Source: Shewanella nanhaiensis
Lineage (GTDB): Bacteria; Pseudomonadota; Gammaproteobacteria; Enterobacterales; Shewanellaceae
Length of the DNA stretch: 64,000 nucleotides
Assembly: GCF_019457885.1 (NCBI RefSeq)
Contig: NZ_JAHZST010000013.1
Span: forward strand, 62,001-126,000
Direction: 5' to 3'
The position numbers and the translations under genes were made by a program. Positions 53,606 to 62,529 of the stretch are shown in pieces (position 1 is the stretch's first letter; each line of letters starts with the position of its first letter). The notes beneath the pieces are model-generated. The model made no database searches and had not been told where the DNA came from. It worked only from the letters and a program-made list of their open reading frames with translations.

Positions 53606-53977
53606 TTAAAATGCTTCACAGGGCGTGCCCTGATGAAAAATCATCTGCCAATTGTCTCCACTTTTTTTCCAAAGGGAGCTGCGCAGAGAGTAGCGTGTAA
53701 TAAACTCATCGGGTTTAATCATGGACGCACGATAAAGCAGTTGAGCCAGATCCGGTGCTAACACCCTTAACTCAAAATCGGTAGCGCAAAACTCAGGACA
53801 CCTCTCTTTAGGCAGCCTCATCAATACCTCCTCCTTGCCAAAGCGAATACCTGAGCCACCAAACTCTAAAAAATCATCGTGGATCAATCTAGCAAGCTCC
53901 TCTGCCGAAGATCTGACTTCAGACTTAAGCAGATAAAGTTCAAGCTCTATAAGTTGTTGCTTCAAACCAGTTAGCAT
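53606..53977 (-). CDS. DUF4440 family protein (NTF2-like fold)
   Basis: A 123-residue soluble protein. The pattern SAEELARLIHDDFLEFGGSG, then VLMRLPKERC and a C-terminal RSSLWKKSGDNWQMIFHQGTP fits the DUF4440/SnoaL-like NTF2 fold, a small cone-shaped domain used in varied enzymes and binding proteins. No catalytic residues can be assigned. It is the last gene before the LysR gene on the same strand, but 50 bp separate them and no operon signal is visible. Confidence 0.75.
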   Translation of the reverse strand: MLTGLKQQLIELELYLLKSEVRSSAEELARLIHDDFLEFGGSGIRFGKEEVLMRLPKERCPEFCATDFELRVLAPDLAQLLYRASMIKPDEFITRYSLRSSLWKKSGDNWQMIFHQGTPCEAF

Positions 53978-54026
53978 ACTTTCACCTTATCACCCCCCTA
54001 ATCTCTGTTTCTACTTCCAATCTTCT

Positions 54027-54944
54027 TTAAGGGGATTCCGACTTGTTACTGTAATTATTCACTTTATTCTTAAACATGGACTCAATTTCTAAAAAGATCC
54101 ACTCCATTACAGGGCCATAAGCTTGATCCCGCCGATTAACGACGCCTATTTCAACCAGTAATGGAGAGGGAATATGCTCAGTTGATAGAGTCACGATATC
54201 ATCTGAATACCACTCACTATCGGCGATATGTTCAGGAACCAGTGCCCAACCTACTCCACGAATAACCAGAGCCGTCATATAGTAGTAACTGTCGATATAC
54301 CAATGGTTAGCGGCGAGTGATTTTGCCTGCTTATCCCCCATTCGATCACGGATCACTAGCTGTCGGTGCTGATTTAACTCTTTAATTTTAGGTGCCGGGT
54401 ACTGAGCAAGAGGATGATTTACCGATACAATCAAAGACTGCTTAAACTGGCCGATGGACATAAACTCCAACGATTCAGGCAGTTCGTTGCGAGAGTGAAA
54501 TAAGATGCCCATATCGGCTTTTCCCTCATCAACCCACAAGCCGATATCATCTTGTGAACCATTGATGATAGTGAGTTTTAGCAGCGGAAATTTTATCGAT
54601 ACCTGCTCAAACAGAGACTCAAATGCATTGATCGGCACCGCCTCATCCATGGCAACTGTCAGGCTTATCTCCTGCCCCGTTGATAGCGTCATGGCGCGAG
54701 ACTCAAGACGCTGGCACTGCTGCAGTACAGCTTGGGCTTCAATAAACATATCTTCACCGCAAGGGGTCAAAACAGGGAGTCTGGCACTGCGATCAAACAG
54801 CTCAAAACCTAGATCATCTTCAAGGTGACCAATGGCTGTGCTAATTCGTGACTGTGCTCTCCCCAGCTTTCTTGCTGCTGCTGAGAACGAACCATATTTA
54901 ACAGATAGAACAAAAGCTTCCAGCTGATACAAACTCCAATTCAC
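54027..54944 (-). CDS. LysR family transcriptional regulator
   Basis: A 305-residue LysR protein. The N-terminal winged HTH (about 3-62) includes YGSFSAAARKLGRAQSRISTAIGHLEDDLG, and the C-terminal periplasmic-binding-like domain senses a small ligand. Start GTG at 54944 after GGGGAG. It is divergent from the MATE transporter gene (127 bp apart), the common LysR layout, so it probably controls that gene. The inducer is unknown. Confidence 0.92.
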   Translation of the reverse strand: MNWSLYQLEAFVLSVKYGSFSAAARKLGRAQSRISTAIGHLEDDLGFELFDRSARLPVLTPCGEDMFIEAQAVLQQCQRLESRAMTLSTGQEISLTVAMDEAVPINAFESLFEQVSIKFPLLKLTIINGSQDDIGLWVDEGKADMGILFHSRNELPESLEFMSIGQFKQSLIVSVNHPLAQYPAPKIKELNQHRQLVIRDRMGDKQAKSLAANHWYIDSYYYMTALVIRGVGWALVPEHIADSEWYSDDIVTLSTEHIPSPLLVEIGVVNRRDQAYGPVMEWIFLEIESMFKNKVNNYSNKSESP

Positions 54945-55071
54945 TCTACTCCCCCTATCACTATCATTACCAATCCCTAAACTACCTATCCGATAAGCGG
55001 ATACTAACTAACTTATTCAATCCGAAATTTGAAGATACTCTATCGCTACCCATTAATACCAGTAGAAACTC

Positions 55072-56466
55072 ATGCACAGCTATCAATCACCATCAGATCA
55101 GACACCAAGCTCAATCAGCCGAACATTTTGGCGTTACGCCATCCCTTCGGTTGCGGCGATGCTGGTCAATGGTCTATATCAAATTGTTGATGGTATTTTT
55201 ATTGGCCAGTACGTTGGATACCAAGGGCTAGCAGGTATTAACATGGCTTGGCCTATCATCTATATTTTCGCTGGTATTGGTCTAATGATAGGCATGGGCT
55301 CAGGCAGCTTACTCTCCATCAATCGCGGTGAGAATAGCCTAACTGCCGATGAAAAAAACTCAGTATCAACCAAAGTAAACAGCACCTTAGCCAGCGCTCT
55401 TCTGCTCGTTATTGGCTTTGGGTTAATCGGCTCTATCATATTAAATTTTAGTGTCGACACCCTATTGCTCATGCAAGGCGGTAGCGGGCAAACCCTACTG
55501 ATGGCGCAGCAATATACCACTCCCTTTACTTGGTCTTTAGTATTTACGATTCTCGCAGCTGCGATCCCCATTCTGGTTCGCAATGATGAAAGCCCCAATA
55601 TCGCCACCGGCCTGATGGTCATGGGCGCATGCTTAAATATCGTGCTCGATTATCTGCTGATAGTGCAATTTAATATGGCACTTCATGGCGCAGCCATCGC
55701 CACTATTTCGGCCCAGATATCTGTGTCTATTTTAGGGATAGGCTACTTTATCTCATCAAAAACAGACTTCAAATTTAACGCCTCTGCATTCATTTTTAGT
55801 CCAAAACTAGCCGGACAGATCATGATATTGGGCGCCTCAAGTTTTGTCATGTACCTGTATACCAGCTTCGTGTTTGCGCTCCACAACCGGCTATTTATGG
55901 AGTATGGATCTTCATTAACCGTCGGGGCATTTGCGATTGTTGGTTATCTAATGGTGCTCTACTACTTTGTCGCAGAGGGACTCGGTGAGGGGATGCAACC
56001 TCCCGTCAGTTTCTTTTTCGGCGCAAGGGAGCCCAAAAACATCAAACGTATGTTTCAGCTTGCCGCTAAGGTCTCAATCTCTGCGGGCCTGCTTTGGGTG
56101 CTGATTTTAAACCTGTTTCCCGAGGCCATTATTGGGCTGTTTAACAGTGAAGATAGCGCCTTGATGACAGAGACAATAATTGGTATTCAACTGCATCTAT
56201 TTGCGATGTTTCTCGATGGGTTTGTGGTGCTGGCGATCATGTATTTTATGGCCGTAAACCAAGGTGGGAGGTCCCTGTGGATATCTGTTGGTAATATGGT
56301 GGTTCAACTGCCCTTCCTCTTTATCCTTCCTAAGGTATTTGGGATAAATGGAGTATGGTTGGCGATGCCGGTATCTAACTTAGTGATTTTTGCCGTTGTC
56401 GCCCCTATGGTCTGGAGACATCTTAACTCAGCCATAGAGTCAGATAGGGAGTTGAGTACAGCTTAA
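55072..56466 (+). CDS. MATE family multidrug efflux transporter
   Basis: A 464-residue, 12-helix MatE protein, distinct from the DinF-like one at 20.6 kb. Motifs: LYQIVDGIFIGQYVGYQGLAGI near helix 1-2 and GEGMQPPVSFFFGA in the second half, closer to the MepA/NorM-like group. It exports cationic drugs or metabolites with a Na+ or H+ gradient; the actual substrate is unknown. The divergent LysR gene probably regulates it. Confidence 0.9.
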   Translation: MHSYQSPSDQTPSSISRTFWRYAIPSVAAMLVNGLYQIVDGIFIGQYVGYQGLAGINMAWPIIYIFAGIGLMIGMGSGSLLSINRGENSLTADEKNSVSTKVNSTLASALLLVIGFGLIGSIILNFSVDTLLLMQGGSGQTLLMAQQYTTPFTWSLVFTILAAAIPILVRNDESPNIATGLMVMGACLNIVLDYLLIVQFNMALHGAAIATISAQISVSILGIGYFISSKTDFKFNASAFIFSPKLAGQIMILGASSFVMYLYTSFVFALHNRLFMEYGSSLTVGAFAIVGYLMVLYYFVAEGLGEGMQPPVSFFFGAREPKNIKRMFQLAAKVSISAGLLWVLILNLFPEAIIGLFNSEDSALMTETIIGIQLHLFAMFLDGFVVLAIMYFMAVNQGGRSLWISVGNMVVQLPFLFILPKVFGINGVWLAMPVSNLVIFAVVAPMVWRHLNSAIESDRELSTA

Positions 56467-56510
56467 TGCCGCCTATTTTAAAGCTAGATCACGCTCTGCC
56501 CACACTGAGA

Positions 56511-57410
56511 TCACCCTAAGCTCTGATAACGCTTTAGCAGTATTTTAACTCGCTCAACATACGCTATGGTCTCAGGATATGGTGGGATCCCTTTATGCTC
56601 GGTGACCCTTGTTGGGCCTGCGTTATAAGCCGCACAGGCTAGCTCGATATCCCCATCGAAGCGTTTAAGCATCTTAGCTAAATACCGAGCTCCACCATCA
56701 ATATTTTGCTCAGGTTTAAAAGCATTTTTGACCCCAAGCTCCTTTGCAGTTTCCGGCATTAACTGCATCAAGCCCATGGCACCAGTTTTGGAGATAGCAT
56801 AGACATTAAAGGCAGACTCAGCATGGATAACAGCGCGGATTAAAGCGGGTTCAACTTGATGGTTTCTCGCCGCAAGTTGAATAAGATCATCGAAACGCTT
56901 CGAATAAAGCGGCATCTTTTTCCAATCAAGATCTGAGTCTGGTCGACAGGCGTAACAATCATAAAGAATCACCTGATACTCGCTCGCACCTGGGGCGTGG
57001 TCGGTAAACACGGCCACACCATTCTCATCCTGATACTGATAAACTTTCACTCGATCATCAGAAGTCGTCTCAAGGCGGTACTGCTTTCCAGCACTGGAGT
57101 TATCCAGCACATGGCGTGATGATACAGCTTGAGCTCTCTTTTCAGGCCTAGGGGCCACTGCTGAGCGATTAAGGGAGGTTGAGGAGCTGTTGATGATCTG
57201 AGCACTGCTGTTATCTAACATTTTGATGCCAACAGATTCAGAGGCTAGCTCATTAACTTGCCCCGTCACAACTAAACCACTCTCTGAGCGGCTCGCTTTA
57301 TAGTGAGGCTTATCTGCAGCTTGCGTAGAGAGAGAATGTAGGGTGACTAGACAAACAAAGAGTATCTGCATCCCCCTAAACAGGCTTATCTCTCTATATG
57401 CTAATATCAT
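56511..57410 (-). CDS. Soluble lytic murein transglycosylase (DUF4124 + SLT domain)
   Basis: A 299-residue exported enzyme that cleaves peptidoglycan glycan strands. An N-terminal hydrophobic signal ends near AAD. A DUF4124-like stretch (VYQYQDENGVAVFTDHAP, about residues 123-140) is followed by the SLT domain: catalytic Glu in VIHAESAFNVYAISKTGAMGLMQLMP and AAYNAGPTRV. The start is uncertain: ATG at 57410 directly abuts the upstream stop, while an ATG at 57371 gives a shorter signal peptide. It is immediately downstream of the DUF3137 gene. Confidence 0.88.
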   Translation of the reverse strand: MILAYREISLFRGMQILFVCLVTLHSLSTQAADKPHYKASRSESGLVVTGQVNELASESVGIKMLDNSSAQIINSSSTSLNRSAVAPRPEKRAQAVSSRHVLDNSSAGKQYRLETTSDDRVKVYQYQDENGVAVFTDHAPGASEYQVILYDCYACRPDSDLDWKKMPLYSKRFDDLIQLAARNHQVEPALIRAVIHAESAFNVYAISKTGAMGLMQLMPETAKELGVKNAFKPEQNIDGGARYLAKMLKRFDGDIELACAAYNAGPTRVTEHKGIPPYPETIAYVERVKILLKRYQSLG

Positions 57411-58421
57411 CTATAGGCCCGTATATTCATCGAGTTTGAGTACTTCAATCATAGCAAATAACTGACGCATCTCTTTGTTAATCTGACTGAACTCATACTC
57501 AAAGGTGGCGCCATGAAAGATGGAGCCTAGCTCAAACCTATCCTCACTGCTTGCCAACATGATAAGTAACTTATCATCATAAAATGCGCACTGTATCTTG
57601 CCACTGAAGCAGCTAGCCAACTCCTGAAGCCGCTCCATAAAGGTCACCGTCAACAGATACCTAGCTTCAATTTGATCTGAAGAGAACACATCAAACTGCT
57701 TCTCAAACCTAACATCTTCAAGTTTTACTCGAGAGAGGCTTTTAAAAGAATCCGAAAGGAAGTTGATCAATCCTCCCCGAGTTTTCACCACCACAGTATG
57801 ACCAGTAAAAGGTTTATGACAGCTCAACTGCACCATCACCCCATTGAATACAGTTTGTGTCTCACTACGTTTATCCCGCTTCACCTCTTTGGTTAGCTCA
57901 AGCTCATTAATAGCTATCTCTACCCCTTTATAAGTTCCCTGAACATAATCCTCAAAACTCGCATTATCATAACTGGGGAGTAGCTTAGAGCGTTTTAACG
58001 CCGAGAGGCTCATTTGGTGGGTAGAACTAAAGATAAAATCATCACCGAAATAGCGAAATATCTTAGGGAAGACTCGCTCTTTTACATCGGATTTATAACG
58101 TGAAACCGGTCGTGAGGACCACCAGATTAAGGGGATAAGAGGAAGAAGAAAAAACGGCCAAGGAAGCCCTAACCTCTGTTGGTTATCGATAAGCACCGAA
58201 ACAGTAAAGATACCAACAAATATAGCCAAGCTCATATACAGTCGCTGTCTAAGGGCCTTTAAACTAGCAACACGGCGATTCTCAAATTTACGGGTTAATG
58301 GCTCAATATGTTCATCATAGTGAGCCTGCAGCGAGGTTAATTCATCACCGACAGCAACGAGAGGTTTAGACTGACGTTTAGGCTTAATCGGCGCCCCAAA
58401 AATAAAACTAACAATATTCAT
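57411..58421 (-). CDS. DUF3137 family membrane protein
   Basis: A 336-residue protein with two adjacent membrane helices (about 61-80 and 86-102) and a C-terminal cytoplasmic domain. That domain has FDVFSSDQIEARYLLT and FYDDKLLIMLAS, the DUF3137 signature. Function unknown. DUF3137 genes usually lie next to lemA, as here (41 bp), so a shared envelope role is likely but unproven. The stop directly abuts the lytic transglycosylase start. Confidence 0.85.
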   Translation of the reverse strand: MNIVSFIFGAPIKPKRQSKPLVAVGDELTSLQAHYDEHIEPLTRKFENRRVASLKALRQRLYMSLAIFVGIFTVSVLIDNQQRLGLPWPFFLLPLIPLIWWSSRPVSRYKSDVKERVFPKIFRYFGDDFIFSSTHQMSLSALKRSKLLPSYDNASFEDYVQGTYKGVEIAINELELTKEVKRDKRSETQTVFNGVMVQLSCHKPFTGHTVVVKTRGGLINFLSDSFKSLSRVKLEDVRFEKQFDVFSSDQIEARYLLTVTFMERLQELASCFSGKIQCAFYDDKLLIMLASSEDRFELGSIFHGATFEYEFSQINKEMRQLFAMIEVLKLDEYTGL

Positions 58422-58462
58422 TTAAACTCAGTGAAGCTTACGGCCAAGGGCCGCAATTAAGA

Positions 58463-59032
58463 TTAATTCAAGAAATCTGCGGCATTAACTGGCGCTTTAG
58501 CGGCTTCATCGGCCTCATAAAAAGGCATCACCTTAATATTCGCCATCGAAGCGATAATTGAACCGGGGAAGATCTCCACCGCATTATTCAACTCTGTCAC
58601 CGAGGCATTATAGAAACGACGCGCTGCTGAGATATGCGCCTCAACCTCATTATAGGTCTGCATCGCCTGAAGCATGGTATTGTCAGACTTAAGCTCAGGA
58701 TAGTTTTCTACCGTTACCATCAACTGCCCCATCTTGCTATTAAGGCGTTCAGCAGCCGCCAGATGTTGCTTAATCTCCGTGGCATCACTGTTGTCATAAC
58801 TATTAGTAACTTGGGCTCTTAACTCTGTGATCTCAGTAAGAAGTGATTTCTCATGATCCATAAACTTCTTAGCGATCGTTAAAATATTAGGAACGACATT
58901 AGCCCTTTTCTTCAGTTGTACATCTATGCCTGACAGTGCCTCACGCCCGGCATTGCGCTTTTTGACCAAGCTGACATACCAAAGGTAGGCAATAATCACG
59001 ACCAGACCTAAACCTAATAACACTCCATCCAT
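58463..59032 (-). CDS. lemA: LemA family protein
   Basis: A 189-residue protein with one N-terminal membrane helix (2-19, then the short tail VSLVKKRNA) and a helical bundle with the LemA hallmarks DVQLKKRANVVPNIL, RFYNASVTELNNAVEIFPGSI and a short acidic C terminus. The family function is unsettled. ATG has AAGGA upstream. It is the first gene of the lemA-DUF3137-transglycosylase group. Confidence 0.93.
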   Translation of the reverse strand: MDGVLLGLGLVVIIAYLWYVSLVKKRNAGREALSGIDVQLKKRANVVPNILTIAKKFMDHEKSLLTEITELRAQVTNSYDNSDATEIKQHLAAAERLNSKMGQLMVTVENYPELKSDNTMLQAMQTYNEVEAHISAARRFYNASVTELNNAVEIFPGSIIASMANIKVMPFYEADEAAKAPVNAADFLN

Positions 59033-59566
59033 ACTATGTCCTTATTGTTCTTTATTGCTTTTATTTTTTTTATCCAGATCTTCAATCTTTATCGAGCCAC
59101 AACCCACTACCATCACCTATTTTTCCCACTATTTCCAGCGATTTATCAACTAGAAAAACCGAATTAAAGAGGGTGCTAATTGTGCATATTTCAAAATAGT
59201 CAGACTAAAAAAGCCTTTCTAGGTTAGTTAAACCCGAATAAACGAACCCGATAAAGTTAAATCAGTAATTAATGCCTTTAATTACGATTTAAAATAAATT
59301 ATTAAGCAAGAAATAGTGTAACCCTTTGTTAACAGTAATACTAAACAAAAAGTAGAAACGGTAAAAAATAACCACCACCTCAAAAAAAGCCAAGTTCACA
59401 GTGCTTAAAGCCTAACTAAAGCTAAGATAATCCTTATTAGAGGGGGATTGTATACTCAATAACAAAATAGTTTTCGCTTCTGTATCATTATTCAGCAGTC
59501 GTACAGGCAATAACGCTTAATATCTCTCTATCCCACCAAGGACGCTTATTAATCGTGTCTTACTTA

Positions 59567-59594
59567 GGCCTCTATCCCAGAGGCCATTTTTTTT
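59567..59594 (+). terminator. Orphan rho-independent terminator 1
   Basis: Stem GGCCTCT / AGAGGCC with loop ATCCC, followed by A then eight T. No + strand gene precedes it for over 500 bp. Confidence 0.85.
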
Positions 59595-59781
59595 ATCCGC
59601 TAAACGATAAGCACAAACTAAATCCAGCCTAAAATACTGGTAACGTCATAATTAAATTATGACTAACTTGAATATCTCATTCAGTCTCGGTTCAGACAGT
59701 TATCGTTATATTAGACTCAACCAAATAATTAGCTTTTAGATAATATCTAGAGGTTAATTGCATCACCATCATCCCCTTTTT

Positions 59782-59819
59782 TGGGCTCATGCTTCTACCT
59801 GCATGGGTCCATTTTTTTT
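59782..59819 (+). terminator. Orphan rho-independent terminator 2
   Basis: An 11-bp stem TGGGCTCATGC / GCATGGGTCCA (two wobble pairs) with an 8-base loop and eight T. It is on the + strand with no protein gene before it. Confidence 0.82.
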
Positions 59820-59831
59820 GCCTAAAAATCG

Positions 59832-59863
59832 AAAAAAAGGGCGCACTCTGCAGAGTACGCCCT
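59832..59863 (-). terminator. Terminator of the penicillin acylase-like gene
   Basis: On the - strand stem AGGGCGTACTC / GAGTGCGCCCT with loop TGCA (one G-T pair) is followed by six T, 22 bp after the acylase stop. Confidence 0.88.
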
Positions 59864-59884
59864 ATAAACACCAACAAGCTTGAT

Positions 59885-62266
59885 TTAATCTAAAGTTAAC
59901 TCAATCGTATCAACCAAATCAGCTTCAATCTGCGCTTCAGTAAACACAACAGGTCGCCACTCCCCCTTAGAGAACAGACGAGTTTGATCCACAAAGTGCT
60001 CAGACTCGGGGTCGTGTGACTGACCATAGGTTAAGAAGGCCTCAGCTTGAGGTCCAGATTCTGTAAACTCCAGTGCCATTAACCAGCTCGCTCCATGGAA
60101 TACTGGGTAACCATAACTGGCAACCTTAGCACTGCTACCTGTGTTGATATTAAAGACTCCATCTATGGTTCCACCGCCGGGAATGGCAATTTTCTCATCA
60201 TTTTTCATATGATATTGGATTGAGCCTAGTGGCGCAGACAGTGGAATATTCACACTAGCAAGATGCTTGACCGTGCCAGCTAACGCTTGCAGGATAGGAT
60301 CGCTGTTACTGCTGCCTTCATGCTCCATCAGCTGATAAGGTGTTGCTATAGGCCTTTTGACATTAAAGCCTTTGCTAAAGAGACTATCACTCAAGGCTTG
60401 CTCACCACCCACATCAAACACTTTAAGGAACTCTCTGAAAACATGAGCCCCCTGACTCTCATTACGATATAGACCATCCCAATTTGCTAATGTGGTACAC
60501 GCAGCAGAGATATCCACAACCTCCTGACTCTCAAGAGTAATATCCGTTACTCCTGTACAGCGCTCCACCAGCTGATCTTTAAGCAGTTCAGAAACTTGTG
60601 CCCGCTCACTGGTAGCCACTCCTTTAAGCTCATCAATATTGAACTTACCGTCAGCACCTGAGATCCCTAGAGGTGAATGCTCCTCTAACATAGTGGCATT
60701 CATACGGGTACGAGGGCTACGGATCGTTTGCTCTGGGCCATACACAAGGGAGTACCCCTCTAACGGCTCAGTGCCATGGGTAAGCCAATGACTACTATTA
60801 GCATTGAAAACATAATCACTACGCATAGCTTTGGGCGCACGCTCGAAAGGAACAACGCCAGGAATAGGTGTAGTGCCAGTATCTATCCACTCAAACAGTG
60901 ACATACTGCCATCGAGTACAAGCTGACCACGACCGCCTTGCCACAACGCCTTACCTACAGGATCGTTATTAACAAAGTCCTTTAGCAGAACCAGCGCAAA
61001 CGCATTCAGGTTAGGTGCTCTTGAGCCATCGATATAGAAGGCATTACCTTTATTATCTGTGGCCATGGTATTGACCCAAGGGATCCCTTGGTAGGTCGCA
61101 AAGGCCGCTTCAAACTCCTCAATTGAGGTCGCTCGTCCCATGGCAAACCATTGACTAACCATATTGCCGTTATTGAGATTCGCATCGCGATAGGTCACAG
61201 CACTGCCATCAGGATACCAGCCAATCATGGGGCCATAATGAGAAGAGTAGAGGGTCTTTTTCACCTCAGAGTGACTGCCATCTTCATTCTTAACTGAGAC
61301 GCTATAATCTTGGCTCGTCATCTGCTTATACTCACCATCATAGAGATAACGGGTCGGATCGGCAGGATCTAACGTCAGGCGGTAGGTAGTCAAACGCTTA
61401 GATTGAGAGACGGTATGAGTCCAAGCAACATGCTCATTGAAGCCGATTAATACTCCTGGGACACCAACAAAAGAGACGCCGGTAACATTCATCTCACCGG
61501 GGATCTTCAAATGGTTCTCCACAAATCGCAGGTTACCACCCCAGGGAAAATGTGGATTAGAGAGCAGCATGCCACTACCAGATTCGGTTTTATCACGGCC
61601 TAGCGCCCAGCCATTACTGCCCAAGCCTTCGTTTTGAGCGGCGATCTCATTAAAAGTTTGCCCTAGTGCCTTTTCACTCGTGGTGGGCGAGGCTGTCGCA
61701 ATTTGCGCACTTAATGCACCACCACTGGCAAATAGCGCTAACTTAAGATGATAAGCTTGCAGATCGGTCACGGTAATTTCAGGTATCCAATCGACCCCAC
61801 GACAGGGAGAGGGGTAGTTTTGTGAGCCCGCTTTATCGATCACCGCCTGATTAAACCCATCCGCGTAACCTGTTAGCAAGTCAAGCTGCTCCTCGGTCAT
61901 CCCCTCAATGGAGTTTTCTGCATCACTATAGATATTTAAGGCTTGAGTTCCAAAATCTGTGATGAGATTTGAGTTACCGTTTCCGGCACCAAAAGTCAGC
62001 GCTCGCTCTCCACGAACTTCAACGATCTGCTCAGCCAGAGTACACATATTTTCCTGAGCATGGGCATAAGCTTGTCCATAACCTAGGGCTTTAAAATCTG
62101 ATGCTGTAATATGGGGAACACCAAAGGAGGTGTACTCAATTTTTGCGCTACTTGGTAACACAACCTCCTCTTCTGGCTCACTATCACTGCTGTTACAACC
62201 GGCTAACGCAAATGTTAATGCCAGTGCGATAGGTGTAAGGTGTCTCTGTTTATTATTATATTTCAT
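59885..62266 (-). CDS. Lipoprotein penicillin acylase family enzyme (AHL/aculeacin acylase-like)
   Basis: A 793-residue Ntn hydrolase. The signal peptide ends LAGC, so it should be a lipoprotein anchored in the periplasm. The autocleavage site and nucleophile Ser lie in LGSNGWALGRDKT (about residues 226-238), giving alpha and beta chains as in PvdQ/QuiP and aculeacin acylase. Family members cleave acyl side chains from homoserine lactones or other amides; its own substrate is unknown. ATG at 62266 is chosen for the lipobox; longer starts up to 62326 lack support. It is divergent from the AraC gene. Confidence 0.9.
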   Translation of the reverse strand: MKYNNKQRHLTPIALALTFALAGCNSSDSEPEEEVVLPSSAKIEYTSFGVPHITASDFKALGYGQAYAHAQENMCTLAEQIVEVRGERALTFGAGNGNSNLITDFGTQALNIYSDAENSIEGMTEEQLDLLTGYADGFNQAVIDKAGSQNYPSPCRGVDWIPEITVTDLQAYHLKLALFASGGALSAQIATASPTTSEKALGQTFNEIAAQNEGLGSNGWALGRDKTESGSGMLLSNPHFPWGGNLRFVENHLKIPGEMNVTGVSFVGVPGVLIGFNEHVAWTHTVSQSKRLTTYRLTLDPADPTRYLYDGEYKQMTSQDYSVSVKNEDGSHSEVKKTLYSSHYGPMIGWYPDGSAVTYRDANLNNGNMVSQWFAMGRATSIEEFEAAFATYQGIPWVNTMATDNKGNAFYIDGSRAPNLNAFALVLLKDFVNNDPVGKALWQGGRGQLVLDGSMSLFEWIDTGTTPIPGVVPFERAPKAMRSDYVFNANSSHWLTHGTEPLEGYSLVYGPEQTIRSPRTRMNATMLEEHSPLGISGADGKFNIDELKGVATSERAQVSELLKDQLVERCTGVTDITLESQEVVDISAACTTLANWDGLYRNESQGAHVFREFLKVFDVGGEQALSDSLFSKGFNVKRPIATPYQLMEHEGSSNSDPILQALAGTVKHLASVNIPLSAPLGSIQYHMKNDEKIAIPGGGTIDGVFNINTGSSAKVASYGYPVFHGASWLMALEFTESGPQAEAFLTYGQSHDPESEHFVDQTRLFSKGEWRPVVFTEAQIEADLVDTIELTLD

Positions 62267-62529
62267 CGCAATTAAACCTCTGGTAGCTGCCACCCTGTGA
62301 GTTCCATGGGCACACCACTTCATCAAAATAAAAGTTCATGGTTTGATAACCATTTGTTACTTTATTATCTATGTGGGTTCTACTCGACCGCCCCGACCCG
62401 TTCGGACTTTTTGATTTACAATAAAAATCATAAGGTTATAATTCACACCTCAATTTTTAGTGTTTAAATTGTTAAAAGGCAGTAACACAGGCCATTTATC
62501 GGCATCACAAGGTAGAGCAGAGGAAAGCG

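Larger units (their letters stand above)
59033..59884. other. 850-bp gene-poor stretch with two orphan + strand terminators
   Basis: No convincing protein gene. The left part is the lemA promoter region. Two strong + strand terminators (59567-59594 and 59782-59819) have no + strand gene upstream, and a perfect 19-bp palindrome GTCATAATTAAATTATGAC lies at 59645-59663 between them. A 26-codon + frame at 59659 has no ribosome site. The terminators suggest one or two small RNAs. The - strand acylase terminator is at the right end. Confidence 0.6.

Noticed and set aside
59659..59739. 26-codon + frame inside the gene-poor stretch
   Set aside because: No ribosome site, and it starts inside the palindrome. 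Kept only as a note in the region description.
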